NCBI RefSeq assembly: GCF_003952525.1 | Contig: NZ_CP034451.1 | Location: forward strand, 310,001-374,000 | DNA from: Mesorhizobium sp. M3A.F.Ca.ET.080.04.2.1 | GTDB taxonomy: Bacteria > Pseudomonadota > Alphaproteobacteria > Rhizobiales > Rhizobiaceae | Reading direction: 5' to 3' | DNA length: 64,000 nucleotides | Program-made: the position numbers and the translations under genes | Notes under the pieces: generated by a model | Databases searched by the model: none | What the model was told of the DNA's origin: nothing | What the model saw: the letters and a program-made list of their open reading frames with translations, nothing else | Shown here: positions 42,317 through 51,348 of the stretch, one piece after another | Layout: the number at the start of each line of letters is the position of its first letter | How positions within the stretch are numbered: position 1 is the stretch's first letter

Positions 42317-43555
42317 GTGAAGAACCAAGTGAGCGTTGAAACCATATCAAGCAGCCCGAAGGCTCGCCCCGCAGGTATCTTGGGCGAACTGCGGCAGAAC
42401 CTGAGTGGGGGCGAGCTAGGCGCAGCACCTGTCGTGCTCGGTCTTGCCTTGATCTGGCTGTTCTTTCAATTCCAGGACGCACATTTCCTGACGCCCAGGA
42501 ACATGTCAAACCTGGTTCTGCAGATCTCCGTGTCTGGGACGATTGCGATCGGAGTGGTTTTCGTCCTGCTGCTGGGAGAGATCGATCTCTCGGTCGGTTC
42601 CGTTGCGGGAGCGTCGGCAGCAGTGCTTGGCGTCCTGATGGTCAATCAGGACTGGCCTTGGTGGGCGGCCATTATCGTCATGCTGGCCTTCGGCACCTTC
42701 ACCGGCGTCATCCAAGGCGCCTGGTATGCCCTAATGGGCGTTCCCTCGTTCGTAGTCACCCTGGCAGGTCTTCTCATCTGGCTCGGAGTTCAGTTGCACG
42801 TGCTTGGTGATGCCGGCACGCTGAACGTGTTCGACCCTCACATAACGGCTATCGCTTCGACATTCCTGCCGCCGTTTTGGGGCTGGGTGTTCGCGGTGCT
42901 TGCGATCCTATGGTTTGGCGGCACACGGCTGAGGGAAAACGGACTTCGCCAACGGGCGGGCATGACCTTCAAGTCGGCTCCAGTCCTTCTTGTGCAAACG
43001 ATCGCGACCGGCATTGCCCTGTTTGGTGCCGTGGCCGTGCTCAACGCTGCTTACGGCGTTCCGACCGCAGGTGTGGTGCTATTCGTTCTCGTTGCCGTGT
43101 TCGACTGGATAGCACGCCGCACCACCTTTGGACGTCACATCTATGCCGTCGGCGGTCAGGCGGAGGCGGCGCGCCGGGCTGGCATCTCGGTTGCGCGTAT
43201 CCGTATAAGCGTGTTCGCCATTGCTGGGTTCCTTGCCGCCGCAGGGGGGCTGATCTCGACGGCGCGCCTCCAGGCTGCGAGCACCCAAACTGGCGGAGGG
43301 ACATTGCTCTTGGAGGCAATCGCGGCCGCAGTCATCGGTGGGACAAGCCTCTTCGGGGGGCGCGGCAGGGTGTGGGCAGCGTTGCTTGGCGCACTGGTCA
43401 TCGGCAGTGTGTCGAACGGACTTGACCTGATCGGTGAGCCAGCGGACGTCAAATACATGGTTGAGGGCGCAATCCTGCTGCTCGCCGTCACGTTAGACTC
43501 CAACACTCGTCGTCGGCTTTCTTTCGGACGCATTGTCAAAGGTCATGTTGGCTGA
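42317..43555 (+). CDS. XylH-type ABC transporter permease (locus B)
   Basis: A 412-residue BPD_transp_2 permease longer than RbsC types, as is usual for XylH. Characteristic blocks are LLLGEIDLSVGSVAGASAAV, MGVPSFVVTLAGLLIWLGVQ, FGRHIYAVGGQAEAARRAGI and [20 protein letters not shown]. The start is a GTG preceded by GGAGGAGG. About ten membrane segments are apparent. It lies 29 bp after the ATPase gene. The hydrophilic N-terminal 35 residues are cytoplasmic. Confidence 0.92.
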   Translation: MKNQVSVETISSSPKARPAGILGELRQNLSGGELGAAPVVLGLALIWLFFQFQDAHFLTPRNMSNLVLQISVSGTIAIGVVFVLLLGEIDLSVGSVAGASAAVLGVLMVNQDWPWWAAIIVMLAFGTFTGVIQGAWYALMGVPSFVVTLAGLLIWLGVQLHVLGDAGTLNVFDPHITAIASTFLPPFWGWVFAVLAILWFGGTRLRENGLRQRAGMTFKSAPVLLVQTIATGIALFGAVAVLNAAYGVPTAGVVLFVLVAVFDWIARRTTFGRHIYAVGGQAEAARRAGISVARIRISVFAIAGFLAAAGGLISTARLQAASTQTGGGTLLLEAIAAAVIGGTSLFGGRGRVWAALLGALVIGSVSNGLDLIGEPADVKYMVEGAILLLAVTLDSNTRRRLSFGRIVKGHVG

Positions 43556-44006
43556 GGCGAGATAACAACTGTCAAAACGCGAGACGTTTCTCAATCGGGC
43601 TGTACGAACCGGCTTGAGAGGTTCGAAAGGCGACCAGAAGCCATATTCACAGGGCATACCGCTAAACACAGCTGTGTGAAAAGATATTGACGCGCCATAT
43701 CGCAACGCCAAACTCTAAGCAAGAGATTGGCGGACGCAACCATTTGGTAATCTCACATTAAAACTTTCTACTGCAGCTTTTTATTTATTAACGACTTGAT
43801 TTTATTGACATTATTTTTGTTATTTACTACGCTAATAATGTGTAGAGCGCATACAGGCCGAGAATATAGGGCAGCGCGGAATCTGACCTCATTTGACCTT
43901 CCGCGGCAGAAATGCCGATCGACTGTCTGCGTCTTCACCATGCATGTCGCCGGCAAGTTTTGCCGAGTTTTCAACGGCGAATATCGCCAATCTGGGAGGT
44001 TTTTCT
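43556..44006 (+). promoter_or_regulatory. 450-bp AT-rich gap with a likely separate promoter for the binding-protein gene
   Basis: No gene is seen. The central part (about 43740-43850) is strikingly AT-rich compared with the rest of the window. It contains TTGACA (43805-43810) and, 17 bp later, TACGCT (43828-43833) followed by AATAAT. This suggests that the binding protein, encoded last, is transcribed at a higher level from its own promoter. A GGGAGG ribosome site (43994-43999) ends the stretch. No TGTCGACA site was found here. Confidence 0.5.
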
Positions 44007-45074
44007 ATGAAACTCATCAACCGCTGGGCCTATGCGGGCCTGGCCGCTCTTGCGATCGTCAGCACCGCGGGAATGCTTCCTGCACGCTCTGAGGACGCAC
44101 CGCTGGTGGTCATGCTCTTGCCAGAGAATGTAACGGCCCGCTGGGAAGGCCAGGACAAGCCGATGTTCACCGAAGCGATGAAGCGCGCCTATCCGGGCGC
44201 CAGGGTGAAGGTGGAAAATGCGCTCAACGATGCCTCGAAGCAGCAGGCACAGGCAGAGGCGGCGCTTGCCAGCGGCGCGAAGGTCCTGGTTGTCACCGCA
44301 ATCGACCAGAAGGGCGCCGCGGTCATCGTGAACGACGCCAAAAGACAAGGCGTTCCAGTCATCGCCTACGACCGACTCATTCACAACGCGCCGGTCGCAT
44401 ATTACGTCTCGGTCGATGGCGTGAAGATTGGCGAGCTCCAAGGACAGTTCATTGCCGACAACACCAAGGAAGGCGGGCGGATCGCAATCATCAACGGCTC
44501 GAAGCTGGACGACAACGCGTTTCTTTTCAGGAAAGGCTACATGAGCGTGTTGCAGCCTCTGTTCGACAAAAAAAGCCGGGTGCTGGTCGCAGACCCCTGG
44601 GTGCCGCTTTGGGATCCGTCGAAGGCACAGGCCCAGATGGAACAAATTCTGACCGCGACAAATAATGGGGTCGACGCCGTGCTGTCGCCCAATGATGGCA
44701 TGGCCGGCGGCATCATCGCTGCACTTGACGGGCAGCAGCTTGCAGGAAAAGTTCCGGTGACGGGTCTCGATGGGACGCTTAACAGCCTGCAACTGATCCT
44801 TCAGGGTAAGCAGTCCATGACGGTGTGGAGATCGCTCAAGGACGAATCGAACAAGACTGCCCAGATCGTCGCCGCGCTCCTGAAGGGAGAAACTCCTTCG
44901 GCCGACCTGTTCGGTGGCGCAAAGATGAACAACGAGATGGTCGACGTGCCATGGGCGCAGGTTACGCCAAATGTCATCACGCTCGACAACATGAATCTCG
45001 TCATCGAGGACGGTGCTGTGACCAAGGAAGCCGTATGCAAAGGAATGCCGCGGGTCGGGCCTTGCAAGCAGTAG
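44007..45074 (+). CDS. XylF-type periplasmic sugar-binding protein (locus B)
   Basis: A 355-residue periplasmic binding protein with a Sec signal (MKLINRWAYAGLAALAIVST then AGMLPARS). XylF/ChvE-like blocks are LLPENVTARWEGQDKPMFTE, QAQAEAALASGAKVLVVTAI, VPVIAYDRLIHNAPVAYYVS, VLSPNDGMAGGIIAALDG and PVTGLDGTLNSLQLIL. It should bind an aldopentose- or aldose-like solute for the importer at 41496-43555. Having the binding protein as last gene behind an AT-rich promoter region is unusual. Tandem hairpin terminators follow the stop codon. Confidence 0.92.
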   Translation: MKLINRWAYAGLAALAIVSTAGMLPARSEDAPLVVMLLPENVTARWEGQDKPMFTEAMKRAYPGARVKVENALNDASKQQAQAEAALASGAKVLVVTAIDQKGAAVIVNDAKRQGVPVIAYDRLIHNAPVAYYVSVDGVKIGELQGQFIADNTKEGGRIAIINGSKLDDNAFLFRKGYMSVLQPLFDKKSRVLVADPWVPLWDPSKAQAQMEQILTATNNGVDAVLSPNDGMAGGIIAALDGQQLAGKVPVTGLDGTLNSLQLILQGKQSMTVWRSLKDESNKTAQIVAALLKGETPSADLFGGAKMNNEMVDVPWAQVTPNVITLDNMNLVIEDGAVTKEAVCKGMPRVGPCKQ

Positions 45075-45082
45075 ATCTTCAG

Positions 45083-45187
45083 GGCGGACGCACCCGTTAC
45101 GGTGCATCCGCCTGACGTTGGAGGCAGCTCACTTCAAGCTGGAAAGAGGAACGGGCTCGCAGATGTTGCGAGCCCGTTCCCTTTTCT
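45083..45187 (+). terminator. Tandem terminators after the XylF-type gene
   Basis: The first hairpin pairs 45083-45094 with 45101-45112 (12 bp, one mismatch). The second is a perfect 14-bp stem pairing 45148-45161 with 45167-45180 around a 5-base loop, followed by CTTTTCT. Together they end the xylGHF-type transcript, and they may also act on the convergent cyclase gene, which ends at 45216. Confidence 0.8.
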
Positions 45188-45215
45188 CCGATCGGTTCGA
45201 AACAAGCCGGCTCGA

Positions 45216-46235
45216 TCATACGGTGGCAACCGGGGTCACGGGAGACCCGAACGATCCGGGCACCCTCAGGGGCGGAGCGGTAAGCAAAAACCGATAACGT
45301 CCGTTCTGCTTGAGCCAGGTGTTGAGCGGCGTCAGATTCCAAAGCTCGCCCAAATGGATGCCGAGCTCGGCAATGCAGCGGCGATGGAGTGGCAACGCAG
45401 CGAAGTTCTGATCTCCGTCAGGGCCGCCGGTCTGAACGCCTTCAACCGCTAAATTGTCAGCGATGATGACTGACAAACCACTAGCATCAATCCATTTGAG
45501 AAGCCGCTCGTCAGTGCCGTCGAGAACACTGCAACTTCCGTGGAGCAATTGGCTGTCGAGGCTGTCCTTTCGGTCGACCACCGCCTTCACCCATCCCGTA
45601 TGCAGACAAAGCATGTCGCCCGTCTCGAGCTCGATCTGGTCTTCTTCCATGATGCGCATAAGGTCATCGTACCCGACGAATTTGCGCTCCATGCCCAAGC
45701 GTTCATGCAGGTCTACCATCACGCCGCGACCCTGGACGCAGGTTTCAGCCATATTTTCAATGCCAAGCTTGCGGGCGCCGGCGCCACCTGGTGCGTCTGG
45801 CCCCACGATGTCCTGGCCGCCCCGATAACCGTTGTAGTAGACGACCTCGGCAACACCGTCCCCGTCGGCGTCGAACTCGTAGCCGATATGGCTCAACGCG
45901 TCCCACTGGGTCGAATACTGCATATAGATGGTCACCGCGTCATCGCATACGATGTCGTTCCAGGCGGGATTCTCACAGCAATACGGATAGTTCACCACCG
46001 GGCCACCGCGTTTTCTTGCGGGCGTGCGCAGTGGAGGATGACGGCTCTCGACGAGCTTGTTGCCGCCAGGAAGATCGAGCGGAATGCTCAGACAGAACGC
46101 CAGACCTTCGATGGCCTCTTTGATCGCCTTTTTCCGGCACTCCGGTGTGATCAAGTTGAGACGACCGATCTGATCGTCGTCCCCGAACTGGCCCCAGTTC
46201 GAGTTGGGCGGTCGAACCTGCCATCGCTTTGTCAT
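45216..46235 (-). CDS. Cyclase family protein (kynurenine formamidase-like hydrolase, locus B)
   Basis: A 339-residue paralogue of the protein at 17115, of equal length and with the same variant metal-site block (YSTQWDALSHIGYEFD), ENMAETCVQGRGVMVDL and the shared C-terminus (LTAPPLRVPGSFGSPVTPVA). The retained pair of copies next to paralogous dehydrogenases in both loci implies that the two enzymes act in successive or linked steps. It faces the XylF-type gene across the tandem terminators. Upstream lie 520 bp without a gene, and no TGTCGACA site was seen there. Confidence 0.85.
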   Translation of the reverse strand: MTKRWQVRPPNSNWGQFGDDDQIGRLNLITPECRKKAIKEAIEGLAFCLSIPLDLPGGNKLVESRHPPLRTPARKRGGPVVNYPYCCENPAWNDIVCDDAVTIYMQYSTQWDALSHIGYEFDADGDGVAEVVYYNGYRGGQDIVGPDAPGGAGARKLGIENMAETCVQGRGVMVDLHERLGMERKFVGYDDLMRIMEEDQIELETGDMLCLHTGWVKAVVDRKDSLDSQLLHGSCSVLDGTDERLLKWIDASGLSVIIADNLAVEGVQTGGPDGDQNFAALPLHRRCIAELGIHLGELWNLTPLNTWLKQNGRYRFLLTAPPLRVPGSFGSPVTPVATV

Positions 46236-46756
46236 CGCTCTCTCCCATGATCCAACGTGCTCGAATGCGCGCTCTCAACGACGGAGTTAACTCCACCCCC
46301 ACCAAAGGTTGCGACGCCATCGCTCGATCGACCCCGCGCTACGCTCCGCTGACGCGGCGGTATTCGCCCAATGCCAGGCAAGCGATCCTCTGACGAGCCC
46401 CTCGCCGGAGGCCTTCATAGTGAAGGTGCTGTTGTAAAACTCGAGGAGCGCTCCTTCCCTCAGGTTTCGAAAGACACGAACGCTTTTCGCGGATCCTCGC
46501 AAGCGCGAGAGTCCATTGGACGAAGCCGGTTCGGTTCGCGCAACCCCACGGCCTTCAAGACCTTGCTGCAGTTCACCTCGGCCTTTGCCTCGGCCGCTAC
46601 CGTTGCCGCCACGGCAGGCTTTTCACGATTTTTCGATTCAGGATTCCACGGTAGAGGCGTTCATAGAACGATGTCCTCAAAACAATGGGCATGAGCATCT
46701 TGACCATCCGGCCGAGACTCCATCCCGTGCCCAAGAGCTTCACGCCACGGTCCCCA
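46236..46756. other. 521-bp gap between dehydrogenase and cyclase genes
   Basis: Both flanking genes run leftwards, so the promoter of the cyclase gene should lie here. Open frames exist on both strands (for example 46371-46694 plus and 46287-46502 minus), but none has a ribosome site or recognisable domain. The composition suggests decayed coding DNA; nothing firm can be said. Confidence 0.35.
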
Positions 46757-47908
46757 TCAGGCTACGCGTTCCCAGGCGGCGCTCTTGGCGGATGCCTGGA
46801 TGGCGTCGATGATGCGTTCGATTTGCACACCGTCCTCGAAGTTCGGCGATGCGGGCCTGTTTTCGGCGATCGCTTGGAGGAAGTTGTACCATTCGATGGA
46901 CTTCACATCGATATAGCCCTGCCCCATTCCGGCAACCGGCCACAGCTTGTCGCCATAGGGCTGATTGGGGCCGGAATAGATCGTGCGAAAGCCGAACGCA
47001 TCTGCCGGATCATCGGCGAATGCGACGCGCAGCTCGTTCAAGCGCTGATAATCGAAGGCAATGGTGCCGCGCGTCGCGTTGATCTCGAATCCCATTTGAT
47101 TGTGATGACCATAGGCGTTGCGGGTGACCTCGATTGTCCCGTGCACACCGCTGGCGAATTTGACCATGGTGATAGCCGTATCATCCACGTCAACCGTACC
47201 CTTTTCGGCTGACGCAGCTCCCTTGTGCCCGAAGAACCGCCCTTCTGGGAGCGGTCGCTCCGGGATGAAGGTCTTCATAACCGAGGTCACAGCCTCAAAC
47301 TCTCCTACAAGCAGCCGAGCTGCGTCGATGATGTGGCTGCCGATATCTCCCAGCGCACCGGACCCGGCCTTGGCTTTGTTGAAACGCCACGACAGCGGAG
47401 TGCTCGGATCCGCACTCCAATCCTGAAGATAATAGCCGCGGAACGCCAGAATCTTGCCAATGCGGCCCTGCTCGACGAGCCGGTGGGCCATTTGCAAGGC
47501 GGGGCTGTGCCGAAAATTGAACGCGAGCTGGTGTACGATCCCAGCCTGCTTGGCGGCCGCCAGCATTTTCTCGCCATCCTGCGAGGTCAATGCCATCGGC
47601 TTCTCGCACATCACATGCTTGCCCGACTTCGCGGCGGCAATGGCTATCTCGGCGTGGGAATCATTGGGCGTGCAGATGACCACAACGTCGATGTCCGGGC
47701 GATTGACGACCTCGCGCCAGTCGGTCGCGTACTCGCGGAACCCGTACTGGACCTGCGCCTTCTTCACGGCAGCCTCGTCAATGTCAACGATTACAGTGCG
47801 GTCGATTCCGACAGAAGGTTCAAAGATGATTGGGACGACCGCCATGGCCACGGAATGTGCCTTGCCCATGAAGCCGGTCCCAATGACAGCTGCGTTCAAA
47901 GTTTTCAT
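46757..47908 (-). CDS. Gfo/Idh/MocA family NAD(P)-dependent oxidoreductase (locus B)
   Basis: A 383-residue paralogue of the dehydrogenase at 15729: NAAVIGTGFMGKAHSVAMAV, VICTPNDSHAEIAIAAAKSG, MCEKPMALT with the catalytic Lys, LGDIGSHIIDAARLLVGEFE and a C-terminus of near-identical blocks (KSIEWYNFLQAIAENRP). The start is MKTLNAAVIG; 18 extra codons upstream lack support. It follows the GntR/FCD gene on the same strand with a 128-bp gap. Conservation of the cyclase-dehydrogenase pairing across loci A and B suggests that a sugar or polyol oxidation product is the cyclase substrate; this is inference. Confidence 0.91.
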   Translation of the reverse strand: MKTLNAAVIGTGFMGKAHSVAMAVVPIIFEPSVGIDRTVIVDIDEAAVKKAQVQYGFREYATDWREVVNRPDIDVVVICTPNDSHAEIAIAAAKSGKHVMCEKPMALTSQDGEKMLAAAKQAGIVHQLAFNFRHSPALQMAHRLVEQGRIGKILAFRGYYLQDWSADPSTPLSWRFNKAKAGSGALGDIGSHIIDAARLLVGEFEAVTSVMKTFIPERPLPEGRFFGHKGAASAEKGTVDVDDTAITMVKFASGVHGTIEVTRNAYGHHNQMGFEINATRGTIAFDYQRLNELRVAFADDPADAFGFRTIYSGPNQPYGDKLWPVAGMGQGYIDVKSIEWYNFLQAIAENRPASPNFEDGVQIERIIDAIQASAKSAAWERVA

Positions 47909-48036
47909 TTTCCAATCCTTCCGCTGAGGACGCCCCCCTTCTCGCGGGGCAAATCGCGTCATGCGTCATGCCAGCGGACGCTTCCGCCCGGGCCTTCGGC
48001 TTCATCTTCCAAAGTATCTGCTGACTACGGGCTTAC

Positions 48037-48741
48037 CTAGGATCCCGCTGCGGCTAGACCGGGCTCGGCTTCCCTTACGGTGCTGGCAACCCGATTGCCT
48101 ACATTCGTGATATGCCGCTCGACGGCACTTTGTAACTGGTCACGATCGCCTCGCCGGACAGCTTCCAGAATCTCCACATGCTCGCGATAGCTCAACCGTG
48201 TGTCTTCCGCGGAAATGCCGACGTGCTTCCAGATCCGGCGCAACTGATCGCGAAGCCGGGCCAGGCGGTCAATAATGAGGCTGTTGCCGCAATTGCGGAC
48301 ATAAAGATCGTGAAACTGGAAATCGAGGTTGCTGAAAGGCCATGGGTCGCCTGCTTCCAAGGACGGCAAGGTTGACTCCAGATCGGACTGGGCGGCCTCG
48401 ATTTCCTGCCAAGTGATGCGGCCAACCGCATTGCGCGCCGCGAAGGATTCAAGCACCATCCGAAACTGGTACAACTCCACCACATTGAGACGCGTGACCG
48501 GAGTGACGCGCATACCTCGTCCCAAGGGCTCGACGAGGCTTTCTTCAGCCAACTTGCTAAGCGCTTCGCGCAGTGGCGAGCGGCTTATTCCAAGCCGCCG
48601 GGCCAGTTCGAATTCGTTGATGTCCTGCTTAGGCTTGAGGTCGCACGACAGGATCAGGTTCTTCACCCGGACGTAGGTCTTCTCCGAGAGAGACTGCCCC
48701 CTCTCGATCTGCCCCCACTCTTCTTCCAGGTTTGCACTCAT
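48037..48741 (-). CDS. GntR family transcriptional regulator, FCD type
   Basis: A 234-residue regulator with an N-terminal winged HTH (SLSEKTYVRVKNLILSCDL, then FELARRLGISRSPLREALSK) and a C-terminal all-helical FCD domain with likely metal/ligand residues in NLDFQFHDLYVRNC, SYREHVEILEAVRRGD and VERHITNVG. FadR/VanR-like family members bind short palindromes. The TGTCGACA elements at 39470, 39563, 50012 and 50142 flank the genes around this regulator and are its likely operators. It lies 34 bp upstream of the M24 peptidase stop and is probably cotranscribed with that gene. Confidence 0.9.
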   Translation of the reverse strand: MSANLEEEWGQIERGQSLSEKTYVRVKNLILSCDLKPKQDINEFELARRLGISRSPLREALSKLAEESLVEPLGRGMRVTPVTRLNVVELYQFRMVLESFAARNAVGRITWQEIEAAQSDLESTLPSLEAGDPWPFSNLDFQFHDLYVRNCGNSLIIDRLARLRDQLRRIWKHVGISAEDTRLSYREHVEILEAVRRGDRDQLQSAVERHITNVGNRVASTVREAEPGLAAAGS

Positions 48742-48775
48742 CTTACCTGTCTCCCTTCAAATGAAGGATCGTATA

Positions 48776-49963
48776 TCAGCCACCGGCCTGGTTCCATCCA
48801 CGATGCCCGTCGCCAAACGGCTCGTAACCGTTCGACGTCACCGCGATCGTGTCTTCCAATTTGATAAACCCTCGCCGCGGGTGAAGCATAGTCGTCTCGA
48901 CGGACAGGACCATTCCCTCCTCCAAGGGCAAAGCGGCATCCGAGGCCTCATAAGGTACCGATCCGTTCGGGGTCAGGCGCGGCGCCTCGTGCGTAATGAG
49001 GCCCATGCCATGGATAACAAAGCTAAGATAGTCCTTGTGACGCGAAACATCGACCAATGCCTGCGCTTCGGGGAAGAGATCCCGTCCAAGCGTACCGGGC
49101 CGTATCAAGCGCCGGCAAGCCTGCTGAATTTCGTCGATCACGCTCAACAAATCCTGCAACTCTGAATCCGGCGCGCCAAGGATGGCCATTCGCGCCATGT
49201 CGCCCACCCAACCATTATAGTTGCCACCCGAATCGAGGCACAACACATCGCCAGGCTGCCATATTTGCTCAGACGGCGCGCGATTGAAGCTCTGCCCCAT
49301 CGATATAAGGCAAAATTGCCAGGTCAGTCCGCGCGCTACTTCCTCGCGCTGAAGAGCATGCACGAGATCATTTTTGGTGGCCCCAGCTCCGTGGATGGCA
49401 ACGACAGCAGCCATCGAATCCACGACCTTTTCCGAGGCGTTGCGCAGCATATCAAGTTCCTGCGGGGTCTTGATTGCCCGAAGTCGCTCCAGAACGATGG
49501 TCGCATCAACGACGTCGCTATTCGGGAGGCCGGCACGTAGCGCGTTATAAGCATCAGCTGGCAGAAAAGCCGATTCCACACCAATGCGCCCGGCCGCAAG
49601 CCCATTGCGGCGGATAAACGCGATGGCCTGGTTCATCGAATCGACGCTCTTCCAGGATCCCAGATCACTTTCATGCACCCAGTGCGAGAAGCGCTGTTTC
49701 TCATCGCGTTCCATCGGATTTCCAATATATCCGGCATGTTCTGGGCTGCCTTTTTCATAAATGAAAAACGACAAATACCTGCTTACACCTATTGCATCCA
49801 TATATTCAAAAAAGAAGAACCGGTACCCGCCGAGCATATACTGCACATTGTGCTTGGAGCAGACAAGGAGGACGTCGAGCCCCGCGGTGTCCATCAAAGC
49901 GTCAAGGCGTGCTGTATTGAACGGCAACTCCTCTTTGACCACCGCCGGGCTGTGAAGGGACAT
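48776..49963 (-). CDS. M24 family metallopeptidase-fold protein (Xaa-Pro peptidase/creatinase type)
   Basis: A 395-residue pita-bread-fold enzyme. An N-terminal creatinase-like domain (FNTARLDALMDTAGLDVLLV) precedes the catalytic domain with all five family metal ligands visible: two Asp in CLDSGGNYNGWVGDMARM, His in FVIHGMGLITHEAPR, Glu in MVLSVETTML and Glu in FIKLEDTIAVT. Family members cleave Xaa-Pro bonds or hydrolyse small amides such as creatine or ectoine. In this catabolic setting a small-molecule amidohydrolase role is plausible. The start ATG has GGAGGAA just upstream; the longer frame crosses the operator. TGTCGACA lies 49 bp upstream. Confidence 0.87.
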   Translation of the reverse strand: MSLHSPAVVKEELPFNTARLDALMDTAGLDVLLVCSKHNVQYMLGGYRFFFFEYMDAIGVSRYLSFFIYEKGSPEHAGYIGNPMERDEKQRFSHWVHESDLGSWKSVDSMNQAIAFIRRNGLAAGRIGVESAFLPADAYNALRAGLPNSDVVDATIVLERLRAIKTPQELDMLRNASEKVVDSMAAVVAIHGAGATKNDLVHALQREEVARGLTWQFCLISMGQSFNRAPSEQIWQPGDVLCLDSGGNYNGWVGDMARMAILGAPDSELQDLLSVIDEIQQACRRLIRPGTLGRDLFPEAQALVDVSRHKDYLSFVIHGMGLITHEAPRLTPNGSVPYEASDAALPLEEGMVLSVETTMLHPRRGFIKLEDTIAVTSNGYEPFGDGHRGWNQAGG

Positions 49964-50011
49964 GGCTTCCTCCGAAATTGAAATCTGTCGCAAAAATTGC
50001 CTTGTGGCGAC

Positions 50012-50149
50012 TGTCGACAACCGACATTGGCGCGCGATAGGTGGCTTTGTCAAGTGTCCTTTGAGCGAAGGGCATGGTGCAGGTCGGCCGGTGAGAGCGA
50101 CGATTTTACCTTGACACAGGGAGGCGACGCCCCTTAGTCATTGTCGACA
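50012..50149. promoter_or_regulatory. Divergent promoter region with two TGTCGACA operators
   Basis: TGTCGACA at 50012-50019 lies close upstream of the minus-strand peptidase gene. TGTCGACA at 50142-50149 lies just after a plus-strand promoter (TTGACA 50111-50116; CTTAGT 50133-50138). The second arrangement copies that at 39531-39570, including the ATTGTCGACAG context. Both transcripts are probably controlled by the GntR/FCD protein encoded at the far end of the peptidase transcript, giving autoregulation. Confidence 0.76.
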
Positions 50150-50335
50150 GTAGGCAACAGGCAATCGGCAAGTGCAGTCGAGAGTCGACTCCTACCCCGC
50201 ACTGCAGGGCCGGAAACGGCCAAACCGGCCGTTCAAGCTCGGGAGGGAACCGAAGATCTTGAACGTGGCATGCCTTTGAGCGGCAGCGGCTATCTCTGTC
50301 GCGGCGGCGCGGCTCAAAACAAAGGGAGGTTTAAA

Positions 50336-51262
50336 ATGAAGAAGCTACTGCTTGGCGTTGCACTTTCCGTGTTGGTCAGTTCGGTCGCGAACGCCGGCAC
50401 CATTGGCGTGTCGATCGCCTTCACCAACACGTACCTGACGAAGATGCGCAAAGCGATGGAGCAGGAGGCGAAGGCTCAAAACCAGCCGCTGACCGTCGAA
50501 ATCGCAAACTCCGACGTCAACACTCAAATCTCGCAAATCCAGAATTTCGTCGCCGCGAAGGTCGACGCCATCATAGTCTACGCCATCGACACCTCGACAA
50601 CCGCCTCGATGACAAAGCTTGCGCAAGATGCGGGAATCCCGATCGTCTACGTAAACAGCCAACCTATCGACATCGACCAGCTGGGGCCAAAGGGTGCGTT
50701 CGTCGGCTCCAACGAGAGTGAGTCCGGAACGCTTGAGACCAAGGAGGTCTGTCGCCTTCTGAAGGAAGGCGGCAAGTCGACGGTAGCGATCATTCAGGGC
50801 GATCTCAGAAACCAGGCCGCCATCCAGCGCACCAAGGACATTCACGATGTTATCGCAACGGACGAATGCAGCTTCATGAAGGTCATCCAGCAACAGGCCC
50901 CCGGTTGGGATCCTGTCAAGGCGCAGGATCTCATGACCAACTGGATTGCGGCAGGCATCAAGCCAGATGCCGTCATCGCCAACAATGATGACCAGGCGGT
51001 CGGCGCCATCCGTGCAATGGCTGCGGCGGGATGGGATCCAAAAGAGGTCGTCGTAGCAGGCATCGACGCAACCGCCGAGGCGCTCTCATACATGAAACAG
51101 GGTGACCTAGACGTGACGATCTATCAGGACGCGGCGGGCCAGGGTCGATCCGCTGTGACGACGGCGATGAAGCTTGCTAAAGGCGAAAAGGTCGACTCGA
51201 AGGTCTGGATCCCGTTCCAATTGGTCACCCCGGCCAACATGAATGACTTCGTTCAGAAATAG
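50336..51262 (+). CDS. Ribose-type periplasmic sugar-binding protein (locus B)
   Basis: A 308-residue Peripla_BP_4 protein with a Sec signal ([20 protein letters not shown]). It is clearly related to the binding proteins at 4316 and 25782 (shared [47 protein letters not shown]). GGGAGG (50324-50329) precedes the ATG; the longer frame runs into the operator. It is the first gene of the second locus B operon and is followed by its ATPase and permease genes after a hairpin. The same ligand class as locus A is likely. Confidence 0.93.
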   Translation: MKKLLLGVALSVLVSSVANAGTIGVSIAFTNTYLTKMRKAMEQEAKAQNQPLTVEIANSDVNTQISQIQNFVAAKVDAIIVYAIDTSTTASMTKLAQDAGIPIVYVNSQPIDIDQLGPKGAFVGSNESESGTLETKEVCRLLKEGGKSTVAIIQGDLRNQAAIQRTKDIHDVIATDECSFMKVIQQQAPGWDPVKAQDLMTNWIAAGIKPDAVIANNDDQAVGAIRAMAAAGWDPKEVVVAGIDATAEALSYMKQGDLDVTIYQDAAGQGRSAVTTAMKLAKGEKVDSKVWIPFQLVTPANMNDFVQK

Positions 51263-51276
51263 CACTGGCAACCCCG

Positions 51277-51301
51277 GAGCGCGCCTCAGTGGGGCGCGCT
51301 C
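51277..51301 (+). terminator. Intercistronic hairpin after the binding-protein gene
   Basis: A perfect 9-bp GC stem (GAGCGCGCC / GGCGCGCTC) with a 7-base loop lies 14 bases past the stop codon and 48 bases before the ATPase start. It has no T tail. It probably protects the upstream message and lowers downstream expression, giving the usual excess of binding protein. Confidence 0.6.
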
Positions 51302-51348
51302 AATGGCGATGCTCTCAAGGCCAGTCGGTCACGGGAGGACCTCAGGGC

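Noticed and set aside
43971..45107. A 378-codon minus-strand frame opposite the XylF-type gene
   Set aside because: The plus-strand frame encodes a full binding protein with signal peptide; the minus frame is its shadow.
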